Made by a program: the position numbers and the translations under genes. Of a stretch of 64,000 nucleotides of DNA, positions 26,974-36,175 are shown one piece after another (positions within the stretch are counted from its first letter, which is position 1; every line of letters starts with the position of its first letter). The stretch is from contig NZ_CP095071.1 of NCBI RefSeq assembly GCF_022919575.1, positions 1,426,001 to 1,490,000 of the forward strand, read 5' to 3'. The notes under the pieces are model-generated. The model ran no database searches. It worked only from the letters and a program-made list of their open reading frames with translations, and was not told the DNA's origin. This stretch comes from Gracilibacillus salinarum. Lineage in GTDB: Bacteria; Bacillota; Bacilli; Bacillales; Amphibacillaceae.

Positions 26974-27082
26974 TACTAATAATAGGCTATGTGACAACAG
27001 TCGTTTTGGTGATTGCCTAAGCAGCATCGTGCAAAATCACTTAGTAAATAGGATATTACTTAAAAACTTATGAAGTGCTTTT

Positions 27083-27231
27083 CATATGGAATATGTAATG
27101 CTAGCTTGCAGAAAATCTATATCAAAATTACCTTTTGGCAACACAGCTCCACTTAACATAATCTATAATATAAGAACCTGCTTTCCTATTTAGCATAATT
27201 ACTTCTATGACTTTCTTTACTTATAACAAAA
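27083..27231 (-). repeat. Post-terminator element, copy 5 (relic)
   Basis: The core has shrunk to about 92 bp (27083-27174): a worn left end (CATATGGAATATGTAATGC) and the right end CAACACAGCTCCACTTAACATAATC. The flank 27175-27231 is well kept (CTTTCCTATTTAGCATAATT, ACTTCTATGACTTTCTTTAC) and reaches the terminator of the peptidase gene. Confidence 0.75.
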
Positions 27232-27259
27232 AAACCAAGAAGCGTTAACTTCTTGGTTA
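27228..27259 (-). terminator. Terminator after the VanY-type peptidase gene
   Basis: AACCAAGAAG / CTTCTTGGTT stem with a long A-run on its left giving the minus-strand T-tract. It begins at the stop codon. Confidence 0.85.
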
Positions 27260-28057
27260 AGGTAGTAAGCCGAAATGTTCTTCTAGAGTTGATTGGGCCT
27301 GGTAAATGTCGGAGGCTATGTCTTTTCCTACGTAACGCAGGTGCCATGGTTCATAGCTGTAGCCTGTTATGTCTTCTTTACCTTCCGGATAACGGATGAT
27401 AAAGCCGTATTCATGTGCGTGATCCTCCAGCCATTGTCCTTCATCTGTTTCGATAAAGCTTTGTTCTAAAACAGATACTAAGGCTGCAGAAGCAACATCC
27501 ATAGCTAATCCTGTTTGATGTTCACTTGTTCCTGGTCTTGCAGAAAATTTATCGGCATGTTCCTGGCCATTTGTTGCGACATTATTTTCGTAAATGACTT
27601 TTTGACGCTGGTAAGAGCGATAGCCAGAAACAGCGACCAACTCTAGACCTTCCTGTTTCGCAGCTGCGAATAATGATTCTAACGCACCGGCAGCTTCCTC
27701 GCGTATTAAGCGCTTCGGATCTCCTTCTGGTGCATAATAGGATACATCTGCTTCCACTAAGTCTGGTGGTTCATAACCATCTGGTAATTTTCGCTGCTTA
27801 TTCACTACTATGGAAACACTTGTAGGATTATCAACTACTTCTAATGCATCTTGATTATCAGCTTCATTGTCCTCTTCTGACGAGGAATCATTTTCTTGCT
27901 CATTATCTTCTTCTTCCATCAGTGATACTGGCTCACTTTTGTGCTCCGTATTAATAGTCGACTTGTCCGTATTTTCTGCTGAGTACTGCTCCTGCTGGCA
28001 ACCACTGACAACAGTGACAAATGCAATCAGCAATAATAAAATAATGTATTTTCTCAT
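27257..28057 (-). CDS. D-Ala-D-Ala carboxypeptidase (VanY/LdcB type) lipoprotein
   Basis: 266-residue surface lipoprotein that trims peptidoglycan stem peptides. Signal peptide with lipobox VSGC (Cys20), then a Glu/Ser/Asp-rich linker (about 25-80), then a VanY domain: SGYRSYQRQ, the zinc motif SEHQTGLAMDV (SxHxxGxAxD) and EPWHLRYVG with the second His and catalytic Glu. B. subtilis YodJ is the nearest type I recall; whether it removes a D-Ala or cuts an L,D bond cannot be read here. Closed by a terminator starting at the stop codon. Confidence 0.88.
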   Translation of the reverse strand: MRKYIILLLLIAFVTVVSGCQQEQYSAENTDKSTINTEHKSEPVSLMEEEDNEQENDSSSEEDNEADNQDALEVVDNPTSVSIVVNKQRKLPDGYEPPDLVEADVSYYAPEGDPKRLIREEAAGALESLFAAAKQEGLELVAVSGYRSYQRQKVIYENNVATNGQEHADKFSARPGTSEHQTGLAMDVASAALVSVLEQSFIETDEGQWLEDHAHEYGFIIRYPEGKEDITGYSYEPWHLRYVGKDIASDIYQAQSTLEEHFGLLP

Positions 28058-28147
28058 CCATATTACCCTTTCTTTTTAAAAAAACACCTTCTTTACTATA
28101 ACATATCTTCGCTTATTTCTATATAGATGCAGAGACCTATGACAGAA

Positions 28148-28178
28148 AAACTCCCCGTCATTCAAAACAACGGGGAGG
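28148..28178 (-). terminator. Terminator after the IDEAL-domain gene
   Basis: CTCCCCGT / ACGGGGAG stem; oligo-A on the left provides the minus-strand T-tract. Confidence 0.8.
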
Positions 28179-28183
28179 ATATA

Positions 28184-28429
28184 CTATGATTCCCATATAT
28201 AACTGCTATAGGCCTTACTCAATACGTCAAAAGCTTCTTTATCGTTATCGTCAATAGATTGATTTATCTTCTCTTCTAAGCGTGCCTTATTCCAACTAAA
28301 ACAAAGATCGTCTAAAACTAACTGAGATGCTAACTGAATTTCGAAAGGTATTTCTCGTTTGGCTTTAAGTACCTGTTTCTGATTCATGCTAAACACTTTC
28401 AATTGATAACTTACCTTATGTTTCTTCAT
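28184..28429 (-). CDS. IDEAL domain protein
   Basis: 81-residue protein. The C-terminal half KARLEEKINQSIDDNDKEAF then DVLSKAYSSY matches the IDEAL domain of Bacillales, a short helical module named after its conserved sequence and found at the end of YpiB and in ComK-linked small proteins. The N-terminal half is a basic beta-like segment. Function unknown; IDEAL domains are thought to mediate protein contacts. GGAGGCGTG precedes the start. Confidence 0.75.
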   Translation of the reverse strand: MKKHKVSYQLKVFSMNQKQVLKAKREIPFEIQLASQLVLDDLCFSWNKARLEEKINQSIDDNDKEAFDVLSKAYSSYIWES

Positions 28430-28649
28430 GGAGCACGCCTCCCTTTTTACTCTATTTAAATAACATTTTATGATGAAATGTTAAGAATGTTAATAGGTTA
28501 TTTAACATTTTCCCTAAAAATGGGTAAAATAAACCTGTCCATTCTCATTTTAGGTAACTTTTTTTCATTTAGGGGGACACTTATAAGTAGACGTTATCCA
28601 CTTTTATTTGATAAAGTATTCATACAAGCAGTAGCAACGGAGGAAAATT

Positions 28650-29528
28650 ATGGACCCATATTCAAAATATAAAGAAGGAGAAAAAGGGGCATGGCTTAGC
28701 ATCTTTACCTATATCCTTCTCGCGATCAGTAAATTAGTGGTTGCTTCCATTGGGGATTCTTCCGCTTTACGTGCTGATGGTTTAAATAACGCAACGGATG
28801 TCATCGCGTCCGTTGCTGTTCTGGTCGGATTAAAGATTTCCAGAAAACCACCCGATGATGATCATCATTATGGACATTTTCGAGCAGAGATGATCGCATC
28901 GCTCATTGCATCCTTTATCATGATCACCATCGGCATACAAGTGTTAATCGATACCGTACGTAGTATAATCGCACAAGATTTTTCCCAGCCAGATATGTTA
29001 ACTGCCTGGACAGCACTAGGTGCAGCTATCGTGATGCTGTTCGTTTATCGATATAATTTGCGATTAGGGAAGAAAATTAACAGTTCCGCCTTACAAGCCG
29101 CAGCCCAAGATAATAAGTCGGATGCACTTGTAAGTATCGGTGCCTTTATTGGTATTATCGGAGCACAGTTCCATCTCTATTGGCTCGATCCCCTGGCCGG
29201 CGCAATTGTAGGATTAATCATTTGTAAAACCGCTTGGGATATTTTTAGAGAAGCAACTCATACTTTAACAGATGGATTCCATCCCAATGAACTGAATGAA
29301 ATTAAAGAAAGCATCGATACCCACCCAGACGTAATGGATATTAAAGATGTCAAAGGTCGCCTGCACGGCAATCAGGCGTTGATCGAAGCAACTATTTATG
29401 TTGATCCACTGATGACCGTGGAGCAAAGTCATGAAATAACCGATCATATTGAAGAAGAATTAAAAGAAAAACACGATGTGCCACATGCCCACATTCATAT
29501 TGAACCATATGAAGACGAAAGACAGTAG
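28650..29528 (+). CDS. mneS: Cation diffusion facilitator, MneS-like Mn exporter
   Basis: 292-residue CDF metal/proton antiporter. Six helices span about residues 12-205, with the metal-site motifs DGLNNATDV (helix 2) and DPLAG plus DALVS (helix 5). The short HYGHFRAE loop and the C-terminal metallochaperone-like domain (about 210-292) with HVHIEP-like ends follow. The run DGLNN.TDVIASVAVLVGL and YGHFRAEMIASLIASFIM is typical of the B. subtilis YeaB (MneS) branch, for which manganese export is known; specificity here is inferred. GGAGGAAAATT precedes the ATG. Upstream (28430-28649) nothing else is seen. Confidence 0.8.
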   Translation: MDPYSKYKEGEKGAWLSIFTYILLAISKLVVASIGDSSALRADGLNNATDVIASVAVLVGLKISRKPPDDDHHYGHFRAEMIASLIASFIMITIGIQVLIDTVRSIIAQDFSQPDMLTAWTALGAAIVMLFVYRYNLRLGKKINSSALQAAAQDNKSDALVSIGAFIGIIGAQFHLYWLDPLAGAIVGLIICKTAWDIFREATHTLTDGFHPNELNEIKESIDTHPDVMDIKDVKGRLHGNQALIEATIYVDPLMTVEQSHEITDHIEEELKEKHDVPHAHIHIEPYEDERQ

Positions 29529-29551
29529 TGAACGTCACTACTGTCTTTCTT
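29518..29551. terminator. Bidirectional terminator between the CDF and acetyltransferase genes
   Basis: AAAGACAGTAGTG / CACTACTGTCTTT perfect stem with an AACGT loop between convergent genes; TTTCTTTC follows. Confidence 0.9.
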
Positions 29552-30083
29552 TCGTCATTAACGCTGCTAGTAAGCCGTTTAGACTGTTAAAGCCATAAGC
29601 GGTTTCCTGATAAGTACCTTGGCCGATTGTTGTCTGTTCTTGCTCAATCCGTTGAGCGCCAAGTTGCAGATAGAATTGATGGGTTGGATTTTTCGTTAAC
29701 ACCCAAACTAATAAAGAATGATAACCTAATTCCTTCATTTCTTCAGTAAATGCTGTTAATAATTGTTTACCCAAACCTTTTCTCTGATGGGTTGGTAATA
29801 AATATATCGCATAGATTTCACCATCATAACCAAATCGATCTGTTCGTTCTTTACCGCCTGAAATAAAACCGACGATCGAACCATTTTCTTCTATTACCGT
29901 AACCGGCTGCTGCTTGCGAGGCAATTTCAATACCGTCTCCCATAATATTTGACGATGCTCTATCGTTGTATTAGATATATCCTGTTCATCTAATAATTCC
30001 TGATAGGTAGCCTTCCAACTCTGTACATGAACTTCTGCTATTGCTTTCGCATCTTCTGGTCGTGCTTTTCTAATCTCATACAT
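29538..30083 (-). CDS. GNAT family N-acetyltransferase
   Basis: 181-residue acetyltransferase. The core motif IYLLPTHQRKGLGKQLLTAF (QxxGxG) is at about residues 85-104, and FYLQLGAQ is the usual C-terminal element. The N-terminal MYEIRKARPEDAKAIAEVH is typical of the superfamily. The ATG at 30083 has AGGGTG upstream; a longer in-frame reading to 30293 has Cys-rich non-GNAT sequence overlapping azlD and is rejected. It starts 20 bp after azlD with no terminator between, so it is probably the last gene of map-azlC-azlD. Confidence 0.88.
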   Translation of the reverse strand: MYEIRKARPEDAKAIAEVHVQSWKATYQELLDEQDISNTTIEHRQILWETVLKLPRKQQPVTVIEENGSIVGFISGGKERTDRFGYDGEIYAIYLLPTHQRKGLGKQLLTAFTEEMKELGYHSLLVWVLTKNPTHQFYLQLGAQRIEQEQTTIGQGTYQETAYGFNSLNGLLAALMTKERQ

Positions 30084-30103
30084 GGTCAACACCCTAACAT
30101 TTA

Positions 30104-30397
30104 TTATATGGTAAAAAGATATACAGTAATAATCGCAATGGCCACTACACCGATCACATGAACTCGAAACCATGCTGCTAATATTGCAACAAGTCCAGCA
30201 AACACACCTGCATACGGCTTCTCGGGGATGACTGTCATAATACCTGGAAAAATCAAAGCTCCCAATGCCGCAAATGGTATCGCTTTCAACCATTTATTCA
30301 TCCAACTAGGAAATTGGATGAAATCAACGATATACGCTGGAACAACCCGTGGTAAAACGGTAACAACAGCCATTCCAATAATAATCAACCAAATCAT
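30104..30397 (-). CDS. azlD: AzlD, branched-chain amino acid exporter small subunit
   Basis: 97-residue membrane protein with three to four helices. The pattern GMAVVTVLPRVVPAY near the N-terminus is typical of AzlD. It forms a two-part exporter with AzlC. ATG at 30397 is preceded by GGAGGAAG and overlaps the azlC stop by 4 nt (ATGA), a clear sign of coupling. Confidence 0.9.
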   Translation of the reverse strand: MIWLIIIGMAVVTVLPRVVPAYIVDFIQFPSWMNKWLKAIPFAALGALIFPGIMTVIPEKPYAGVFAGLVAILAAWFRVHVIGVVAIAIITVYLFTI

Positions 30398-31107
30398 ATT
30401 TTCTCTTCCTCCAGTACGAAGATGCCAACTACTGCACCCAATATCGTACCTGCAACGATTCCCCATCCTTGTCCGATCAACGGACTAAGCAGGTAATTAA
30501 TCAGCATTGCACAGACACTAACGACGGCAATGCGCTTATATTTTCGCACAGATGGAACTAGTAAGCCAATAAACATGGCATAAAGTGCCACACCCATACT
30601 TTGTGTTAATTGTTCTGGAATGACATCTCCCAAAACACCACCTAAAAATGAACCAAACACCCATGACGCATATGAAGTAAGGATAATCGTACCGTAAAAC
30701 AGATGACAATATGCTTGCTCTGCTTTATGTTTATAAATAGAGGAGACGGAGAATGTTTCATCTGTCACCCCAATCGACAAAGTTCCTTTCCATTTTAACG
30801 GAATATGCTGCAACTGGTGTACAAATGATAATGCCATGACAAAATGTCGCAGGTTAAGAACAAAGGTAGCAATAATAATCTCTATTGCACTGACCCCTAA
30901 GCCAATCATACCAGCTGCCATAAATTGAGCAGCTCCAGCAAAAACGAGAAGGCTCATGCTCGTTAATTCTAATAAGGAAATCCCTGCTTGTCGCGCCAGA
31001 ACCCCAAACGCAATAGCAATTGGTAAATAGCCAATCACGATTGGTGAACCAGCAATGACGCCATCTCGGATTTGCATGGTAATCTGATTTTTGTTTTCTA
31101 ACTGCAT
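30394..31107 (-). CDS. azlC: AzlC, branched-chain amino acid exporter large subunit
   Basis: 237-residue membrane protein with several helices. IVIGYLPIAIAFGVLA near the N-terminus, FAGAAQFMAAGMI and LNLRHFVMALS are hallmarks of AzlC/YgaZ proteins, which export branched-chain amino acids. In B. subtilis azlCD is in an Lrp-like azlB operon; here no regulator gene is next to it and azlC follows map by 18 bp instead. Confidence 0.92.
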   Translation of the reverse strand: MQLENKNQITMQIRDGVIAGSPIVIGYLPIAIAFGVLARQAGISLLELTSMSLLVFAGAAQFMAAGMIGLGVSAIEIIIATFVLNLRHFVMALSFVHQLQHIPLKWKGTLSIGVTDETFSVSSIYKHKAEQAYCHLFYGTIILTSYASWVFGSFLGGVLGDVIPEQLTQSMGVALYAMFIGLLVPSVRKYKRIAVVSVCAMLINYLLSPLIGQGWGIVAGTILGAVVGIFVLEEEKI

Positions 31108-31125
31108 CGGCTTCTAACCAATTTG

Positions 31126-31887
31126 TTAATCTTCCAAATGATCCTGATCTGTCAGAATAATAGGACCTTCTTTGGAAATCACCAACGTATGTTCAAATTG
31201 GGCAGATCGTTCTCCATCAATTGTTCGAGCCGTCCAATTGTTATCATCCATTTTACTTTGCCAGGCACCTTCATTGATCATTGGTTCAATTGTAATCACT
31301 GTGCCCTCTTTCAATCGAGGCCCTTTGCCAGCTAACCCGTAATGCGGGATTTTTGGATCTTCATGAATAGTTGGTCCGATTCCATGACCTGTAAATTCTC
31401 GTACTACAGAGAAACCTTCCGCTTCGGCATATTGCTGAATGGCGTGGCCAATATCACCGATTCGATTTCCGGGCATTGCTTGTTCAATCCCTTTATATAA
31501 TGAAGTTTTGGTAACCTCTAATAATCTTGCAGTCTTTTCATCTGGTTCGCCTACAACATAAGTCCAAGCACTGTCAGCTAGGCCGCCATTTAAATTCACA
31601 ACCATATCAATCGTCACCAGGTCACCTTTTACGAGTTTTTCATCTCTTGGAAACCCATGACAAATCTCATCATTAATGGAGGCGCATGTTGCAAATTGAT
31701 AACCATTATATCCTTTTTGCTCTGGCGTTGCGCCGTGCTCCGCTAAATACTTCTCAACAAAAACATCAATCTCTTTCGTTGTCACGCCAGGAACGATTCG
31801 TTTGGCAATCTCCTTATGGCAACGAGCTAGTAACTTACCTGCTTCGTGCATCATTTCTATTTCACGTTTGCTTTTTCGTGTAATCAT
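31126..31887 (-). CDS. map: Type I methionine aminopeptidase
   Basis: 253-residue cytosolic enzyme that removes the initiator Met from new proteins. The five metal ligands are visible in order: Asp in GDLVTIDMV, Asp in LADSAWT, His in TGHGIG, Glu in TIEPM and Glu in QFEHT. Length and sequence resemble B. subtilis YflG, a second MetAP, more than the ribosomal-operon Map. ATG 31887 is chosen because AGAAAGGAAG precedes it (ATG 31914 lacks a site). First gene of a run with azlC, azlD and an acetyltransferase. Confidence 0.93.
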   Translation of the reverse strand: MITRKSKREIEMMHEAGKLLARCHKEIAKRIVPGVTTKEIDVFVEKYLAEHGATPEQKGYNGYQFATCASINDEICHGFPRDEKLVKGDLVTIDMVVNLNGGLADSAWTYVVGEPDEKTARLLEVTKTSLYKGIEQAMPGNRIGDIGHAIQQYAEAEGFSVVREFTGHGIGPTIHEDPKIPHYGLAGKGPRLKEGTVITIEPMINEGAWQSKMDDNNWTARTIDGERSAQFEHTLVISKEGPIILTDQDHLED

Positions 31888-32019
31888 GTAATACTTCCTT
31901 TCTAAACCCAACACCTAAATTTCGTCTCTTTAAAGTTTATCATATTTTGCGAAAAAGATGTGCAACAAATAACTCATTACTGGCTTTAATAATTTAGCCT
32001 AGTATGTAACGATAAGCTT

Positions 32020-32695
32020 TAATCTTTCGCCCTGGGAAAACTACGGTTCTAACTACGACAAATAATAAACAACTACCTATAATATGGATTATGTTAACTA
32101 ACAATTGGTAGCCGAGTATCCATATTGAGATATTTAATGTGCTAGGATACCGCTACGTCCAACCACTCCGCGTCCTGCGGGGCACGGCTGAAGCTAACTT
32201 TGTAAAGAAGGTCACTTTACAAAGTGGATCTTCAGCACCTGCCTGGTCCCGCGGGAGTCTCCGTGGTTGGCCTACGCTAGGATATGGGCTCTACAACTTT
32301 TGTAAGAGATAGCATATTGATCACTGTATATATATAACAGCAATTGAATGAATAACATAATGCCTAGATCCACTGCTTTTAGCTATTTCACATGATGTAG
32401 TACTTCCCTCAAGCGCAGGAAATAGGCGGAGACTCCTCATGCCTCAGCGCGAGCTGAAGATCCACTTGGTCTGTGCATGTGTCTTCTAGTATCGCTTCGA
32501 GGTAAGCTTCCTCGGCACAAGGCAGCCCAGATGTTATTTCAAGTAGTAGCCTATCTGAAGCCGTGCCCACAGGACGCGGAGCCTATTTCCGGAGCTTTGC
32601 TAAGCAGATGAAACCTATCAAAATGATCATTCTGTAATACAGACTTTGTTGACATAATCCATATTACAGGAACTCAACTTCTTCTTTTTTTACGC
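32020..32695 (-). repeat. Post-terminator element, copy 6 (near full length)
   Basis: The core 32076-32672 (597 bp) has inverted repeats ATAATATGGATTATG and CATAATCCATATTA. It is in the same core orientation as the copy at 4.3 kb and is nearly identical through the middle to the copy at 57.2 kb. The distal flank is degenerate (CGCCCTGGGAAAACTACGG in place of the clean hairpin). The post-terminator flank is interrupted after GGAACTCAACTTC by other sequence and seems to resume at ACTTTATGTACC near 32784. Occupies most of the gap between map and the YjcZ-like gene. Confidence 0.85.
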
Positions 32696-32696
32696 A

Positions 32697-32775
32697 GGGC
32701 GATGCAGGAATTCGCCTTGTTTCTGGGCCATGCGTGGAATTGGTTGTTCCTGTTAGTAAGCAGGGGATATCTTAA
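32697..32775. repeat. Possible relic of the GGCGC-type repeat
   Basis: AGGGCGATGCAGGAATTCGCC then TCTGGGCCATGCG resembles the block GGGCGATTTCGCGAAGTCGCC then TCTGGGCGCTGG of the repeat at 57.9 kb, in a worn form. It interrupts the post-terminator flank of copy 6, the same place as in copy 9. Confidence 0.4.
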
Positions 32776-32804
32776 ATTTTTTTACTTTATGTACCTATAA
32801 AAAC

Positions 32805-32838
32805 GAAAAACTGACAAAGGACGTATCCTTTGTCAGTT
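32805..32838 (-). terminator. Terminator after the YjcZ-like gene
   Basis: AACTGACAAAGGA / TCCTTTGTCAGTT perfect stem with CGTA loop; AAAACG and AAAA on the left give the minus-strand T-tract. Confidence 0.9.
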
Positions 32839-32851
32839 TCTTAAGTTTGAT

Positions 32852-32965
32852 TTAGTAACCGTAACCGCCGTATCCCCATGAAGCACCGATGATGATCAAT
32901 AAAATAAACAGTACGACGATTAGCGCAAAACCTGAACCGTAACCTCCACATTGTTGTGCACCCAT
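32852..32965 (-). CDS. YjcZ family sporulation peptide
   Basis: 37-residue peptide: a short MGAQQCGGYGSG head, one hydrophobic helix FALIVVLFILLIIIGASWG and a Gly/Tyr tail ending YGGYGY. This fits the YjcZ/YtrI-type tiny sporulation proteins of Bacillales, thought to sit in a membrane or spore layer. GGAGGG precedes the ATG at 32965. A strong terminator follows the stop codon. Found by direct reading. Confidence 0.88.
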   Translation of the reverse strand: MGAQQCGGYGSGFALIVVLFILLIIIGASWGYGGYGY

Positions 32966-33050
32966 CTTTATCCCTCCCTTAATTCTTACACTTATAACGT
33001 ATGTAAGAGAGGGGCATTTGGTCCATCATTTATCAAAATTGGGTGTTAAC

Positions 33051-33809
33051 CTAACGAAAAATATCTTTCACACTATAGTACTCACCGTTTTTAATGCGCT
33101 CCGGTGCTACTAATTTTTCAACTAATACGTTTGCCACAGTATCGGTATTTCGTAAATTCTGATATGTTTTGTAGTCTTTAAACTTCTCAACATCTTTAAA
33201 CTGTGATGGGTCTGAGCTGCGAATTTCGCCTTGCATATCCGTATCCATGATACTTGGGTCAAACAAGAATATTTTATGACCTGTTTTTAATTCATCCTGC
33301 TCTAACGCTACTGTTTCCGTGAATCGATCCAGCCCTGCTTTTGTACTACAGTAAGCATTCCAACCATACACAGATCTTTGTGCTGCACCTGAAGTCACAT
33401 TTGCCATAATAAGCGGAATACCAGATTCACGCCAAGCATCAAGCCAAAGGTTGGTTATAATCATTGGTGCAAGTAAATTTACATGGACGTGATCCATTAA
33501 TTGTTTTGCTTCCTGTTTTCCAGCTTGTTCAATAGGCTGTACAAGAGCCGCATTCTGGACTAGCAGCAATTCAGTAAGCTTTTTCTGTTGTAAATCAGCA
33601 ATAATGTCTTGGAACGTTGATTGAGTAGCAGACAGGTCCGCCAGATTTACTTGATAATGAGTGTAACTGCCGGGAAGTTCTGCTGTTGCCAAGTCATGAT
33701 TCTCACTTCTTGCCAGTCCAATTACATGATAGGATGCTTCCATTAACTGTTTCGCAATTGATGCTCCTAAACCTTTCGATGTACCTGTAATGACAGCATA
33801 TTTCATCAT
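33051..33809 (-). CDS. Short-chain dehydrogenase (YueD/benzil reductase-like)
   Basis: 252-residue NADPH-dependent SDR. The dinucleotide motif TGTSKGLG (residues 9-16), QNAALVQP in the NNAG position, and the catalytic set Ser in NVTSGAA, then YCSTK (YxxxK) are present. Overall it resembles B. subtilis YueD and the benzil reductase of B. cereus; the natural substrate is unknown. Two ATG codons in tandem (33809 and 33806) are both possible, with AAGGGG upstream. It lies 9 bp after the trans-sulfuration gene, so likely co-transcribed with it. Confidence 0.85.
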   Translation of the reverse strand: MMKYAVITGTSKGLGASIAKQLMEASYHVIGLARSENHDLATAELPGSYTHYQVNLADLSATQSTFQDIIADLQQKKLTELLLVQNAALVQPIEQAGKQEAKQLMDHVHVNLLAPMIITNLWLDAWRESGIPLIMANVTSGAAQRSVYGWNAYCSTKAGLDRFTETVALEQDELKTGHKIFLFDPSIMDTDMQGEIRSSDPSQFKDVEKFKDYKTYQNLRNTDTVANVLVEKLVAPERIKNGEYYSVKDIFR

Positions 33810-33818
33810 TTCATCCCC

Positions 33819-34955
33819 TTACTTTCGCGCAATATCCAAGGCTTGTTTTAATGTTTGGATAATATCCTCTGCTTCTTCAATTCCCACAGAAATACGAATT
33901 AAACCTTTCGTTATTCCTAATTCTTTCTGCGATTCAGGCGGTAAACTTCTGTGTGACGTAGCTAACGGATAGGATACAGACGTTTCCACACCTGCTAATG
34001 TTGCTACGATTTTGATCCAGTCCAATGATTCAAGAAATTGCTCAATATTGGCATTTTCCGTAATATCAATCGAGACGATTGCACCGTTTCCTTTTTCAGA
34101 GATGAATTCAGGGTAATACACTTTATCTACAGCCGGATGATTAGTCAATGCTTCCGCAACCTGCTTTGCATTTTGTACGTGTCGCTCCATACGGACTGCC
34201 AACGTCTTCAGACCTCTTACCGTAAGCCATGCTTCAAAAGGACTTAAATTACTACCAAGATTGACACACTTTGTATTGGCGGCAGCAATTAAATCCTCAT
34301 CACCAACGAGTACCCCTGCGGTAATATCACTATGTCCGCCAATATACTTCGTTGCACTGTGCACCACAAGATTTACCCCTTTGGTATAAGGACGAACGAT
34401 GTACGGTGTAGCAAACGTATTGTCGACCATTGTTTTGATATTATGTTTCTTCGCTGTGGCTACCACTTTCGTTAAATCTTCCACTCGTAATAATGGATTT
34501 GTTAAGGACTCTGTATATAATAATACCGTATTATCTTGTATATATGGCTCCATGTCATCTTCAAAGGAGACAAAACTCACTTCAATCCCAAAGGATGTTA
34601 ATTCATTTGCCAATAATTCGTATGTACCACCATATAGATCATTGGAAGCAAGCACATGCTCTCCTGGTTTTACTGCTGCCAGAACACCCACCATAATTGC
34701 AGAGAGTCCGGATGATGTTGCCAAACCACTTGGCGCTTCTTCTAAATCGGCAACAGCCTGTCCTAATTCATCTGTGTTCGGATTACCGACTCTTGTATAT
34801 AAATAATTTCGTTCCCCTTCAAAAAAATGTTCTATATCTGCCAAATTCTCAAATGTAAAAGCAGAAGTCTGATGAATTGGAGTAACCTTCGCTGGTATCC
34901 CCCCATTTCGCTTCATCGTTACGTGTACAGATTTAGTATCAAATCGATGTCCCAT
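33819..34955 (-). CDS. PLP-dependent trans-sulfuration enzyme (MetI/MetC/MccB family)
   Basis: 378-residue Cys/Met metabolism enzyme. The PLP lysine is in VHSATKYIGGHSD, the phosphate-binding stretch is ATSSGLSAI, and Tyr in YLYTRVGNPN and ESLTNPLLRV are family hallmarks. It could be a cystathionine gamma-synthase, a cystathionine lyase or a methionine gamma-lyase; sequence alone does not decide. There is no S-box or T-box riboswitch in the 65 bp upstream before the degV terminator, and no partner gene, which argues against a simple SAM-controlled Met operon. Confidence 0.82.
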   Translation of the reverse strand: MGHRFDTKSVHVTMKRNGGIPAKVTPIHQTSAFTFENLADIEHFFEGERNYLYTRVGNPNTDELGQAVADLEEAPSGLATSSGLSAIMVGVLAAVKPGEHVLASNDLYGGTYELLANELTSFGIEVSFVSFEDDMEPYIQDNTVLLYTESLTNPLLRVEDLTKVVATAKKHNIKTMVDNTFATPYIVRPYTKGVNLVVHSATKYIGGHSDITAGVLVGDEDLIAAANTKCVNLGSNLSPFEAWLTVRGLKTLAVRMERHVQNAKQVAEALTNHPAVDKVYYPEFISEKGNGAIVSIDITENANIEQFLESLDWIKIVATLAGVETSVSYPLATSHRSLPPESQKELGITKGLIRISVGIEEAEDIIQTLKQALDIARK

Positions 34956-35015
34956 TCTAATCTTCCTTTCTGTCTATCTATATATACTTTAACGTAAGGC
35001 ACCATCATTTTAAAG

Positions 35016-35055
35016 AAAAAAGTCAGAAAATTGCCTAAAAACAATTTTCTGACTT
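35016..35055 (-). terminator. Terminator after degV
   Basis: AAGTCAGAAAATTG / CAATTTTCTGACTT with an 8-nt loop, and AAAGAAAAA to the left for the minus-strand T-tract. Confidence 0.88.
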
Positions 35056-35059
35056 TCCA

Positions 35060-35902
35060 TTAATCTCTAAGATAAGAAAAACATAATGTACCGTGTCCCG
35101 TGTGCACTCCAGCTACTGGTACCAGTGTCTGAACTTTCACTTTGACAGCCTGGTGTTTCTTTTGAATTTCTTCTTTCCACTCCATCGCGGTATCTAAAAC
35201 CCCCGCATGCTGAATACACAGTTCTTTTAATTGATATTTTTCCATTGCCTCGTCCAGGAAATGGAACATTTTTTGTTTAGCACGTTTTTTAATTCTTACT
35301 TTGTCCTTCACAACCACTTTTCCGTCATCAAACCCTAAGATGACATGAATATTTAACAGTGAGGCAAAAAGCGATTGTGCTTTGCTTACCCTGCCACTTC
35401 TTCGTAATTGTTCAAAATTTTGTGGCATCAGATACATTTGTGCACGTTCTGGAAACGTATGAAGCTGCTTGATCACTTCTTCTGTTTCCAAACCATCTTC
35501 CACCATTTCAATACCGCGTTCGATCATTCTTCCTAAAGCATAATCGCCAATCTTAGAGTCAATTACTTCAACAGGAAAACCAACCATTTCTGAAGCGGAT
35601 GCAGAACTTTGATACGTACCGGTCAACTGACTGGATGCGTGAAGCGCAATACCAAAATCATATTCTGTTTTTAACTTCTCATACAATGTAACAAAATCAC
35701 CATATGCCGGCTGACTTGTTTTGGCATCGTCTCCATGTTGTTTCATCAATGCATAAAATTCATCTTTCGTTATATCAACATCTTCTTTATATGTTTTTCC
35801 GCCGATAATTACATTCAAAGGAACTATGTGAATATGATGTTTTTCTGCGAATTCCTTTGAAAGTCCACATGAGCTGTCTGTAATCCATGCTATCTTCTTC
35901 AC
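35060..35902 (-). CDS. degV: DegV family fatty acid-binding protein
   Basis: 280-residue protein of the DegV/FakB family, which presents fatty acids to the kinase FakA. Family signatures are WITDSSCGL at the N-terminus, KTSQPAYGDF (about 61-70), LHASSQLTGTYQS and RMIERGIEM, with RRSGRVSKAQ and GHGTLCFSY near the end. Monocistronic. Upstream 35903-36225 (323 bp) shows only A/T-rich sequence and a candidate sporulation -10 for the next gene. Confidence 0.88.
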   Translation of the reverse strand: MKKIAWITDSSCGLSKEFAEKHHIHIVPLNVIIGGKTYKEDVDITKDEFYALMKQHGDDAKTSQPAYGDFVTLYEKLKTEYDFGIALHASSQLTGTYQSSASASEMVGFPVEVIDSKIGDYALGRMIERGIEMVEDGLETEEVIKQLHTFPERAQMYLMPQNFEQLRRSGRVSKAQSLFASLLNIHVILGFDDGKVVVKDKVRIKKRAKQKMFHFLDEAMEKYQLKELCIQHAGVLDTAMEWKEEIQKKHQAVKVKVQTLVPVAGVHTGHGTLCFSYLRD

Positions 35903-36175
35903 GAGTAACGCCCCATTTCTAGCAACAAAGTGCCTCTTTCGTCTATAATGCTCATTCTAACGGAATTACACAAGGAAGTAAAATGTTTTCGACAAATTAT
36001 TTAATAGTATGTTTTTGCCATAAATAGAACAACAAATATTCCAAAGAAAACGGATGCAGCTAGTTATTCCAATGTCTAAAATTTTGTTTGTCACATTACG
36101 TATATGCATCTATTATAGGTTACTTTCTCAATATTGTTTTATTTTTCAAAATCAAAGTCAATTTCTAAACAAATT

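Noticed and set aside
30084..30293. N-terminal extension of the acetyltransferase at 29.5 kb
   Set aside because: It overlaps azlD in another frame, is Cys-rich, has no ribosome site, and GNAT sequence starts only at 30083.
34955..35020. S-box or T-box riboswitch before the trans-sulfuration gene
   Set aside because: Only about 65 bp separate its start from the degV terminator and no riboswitch motif or leader terminator is present.
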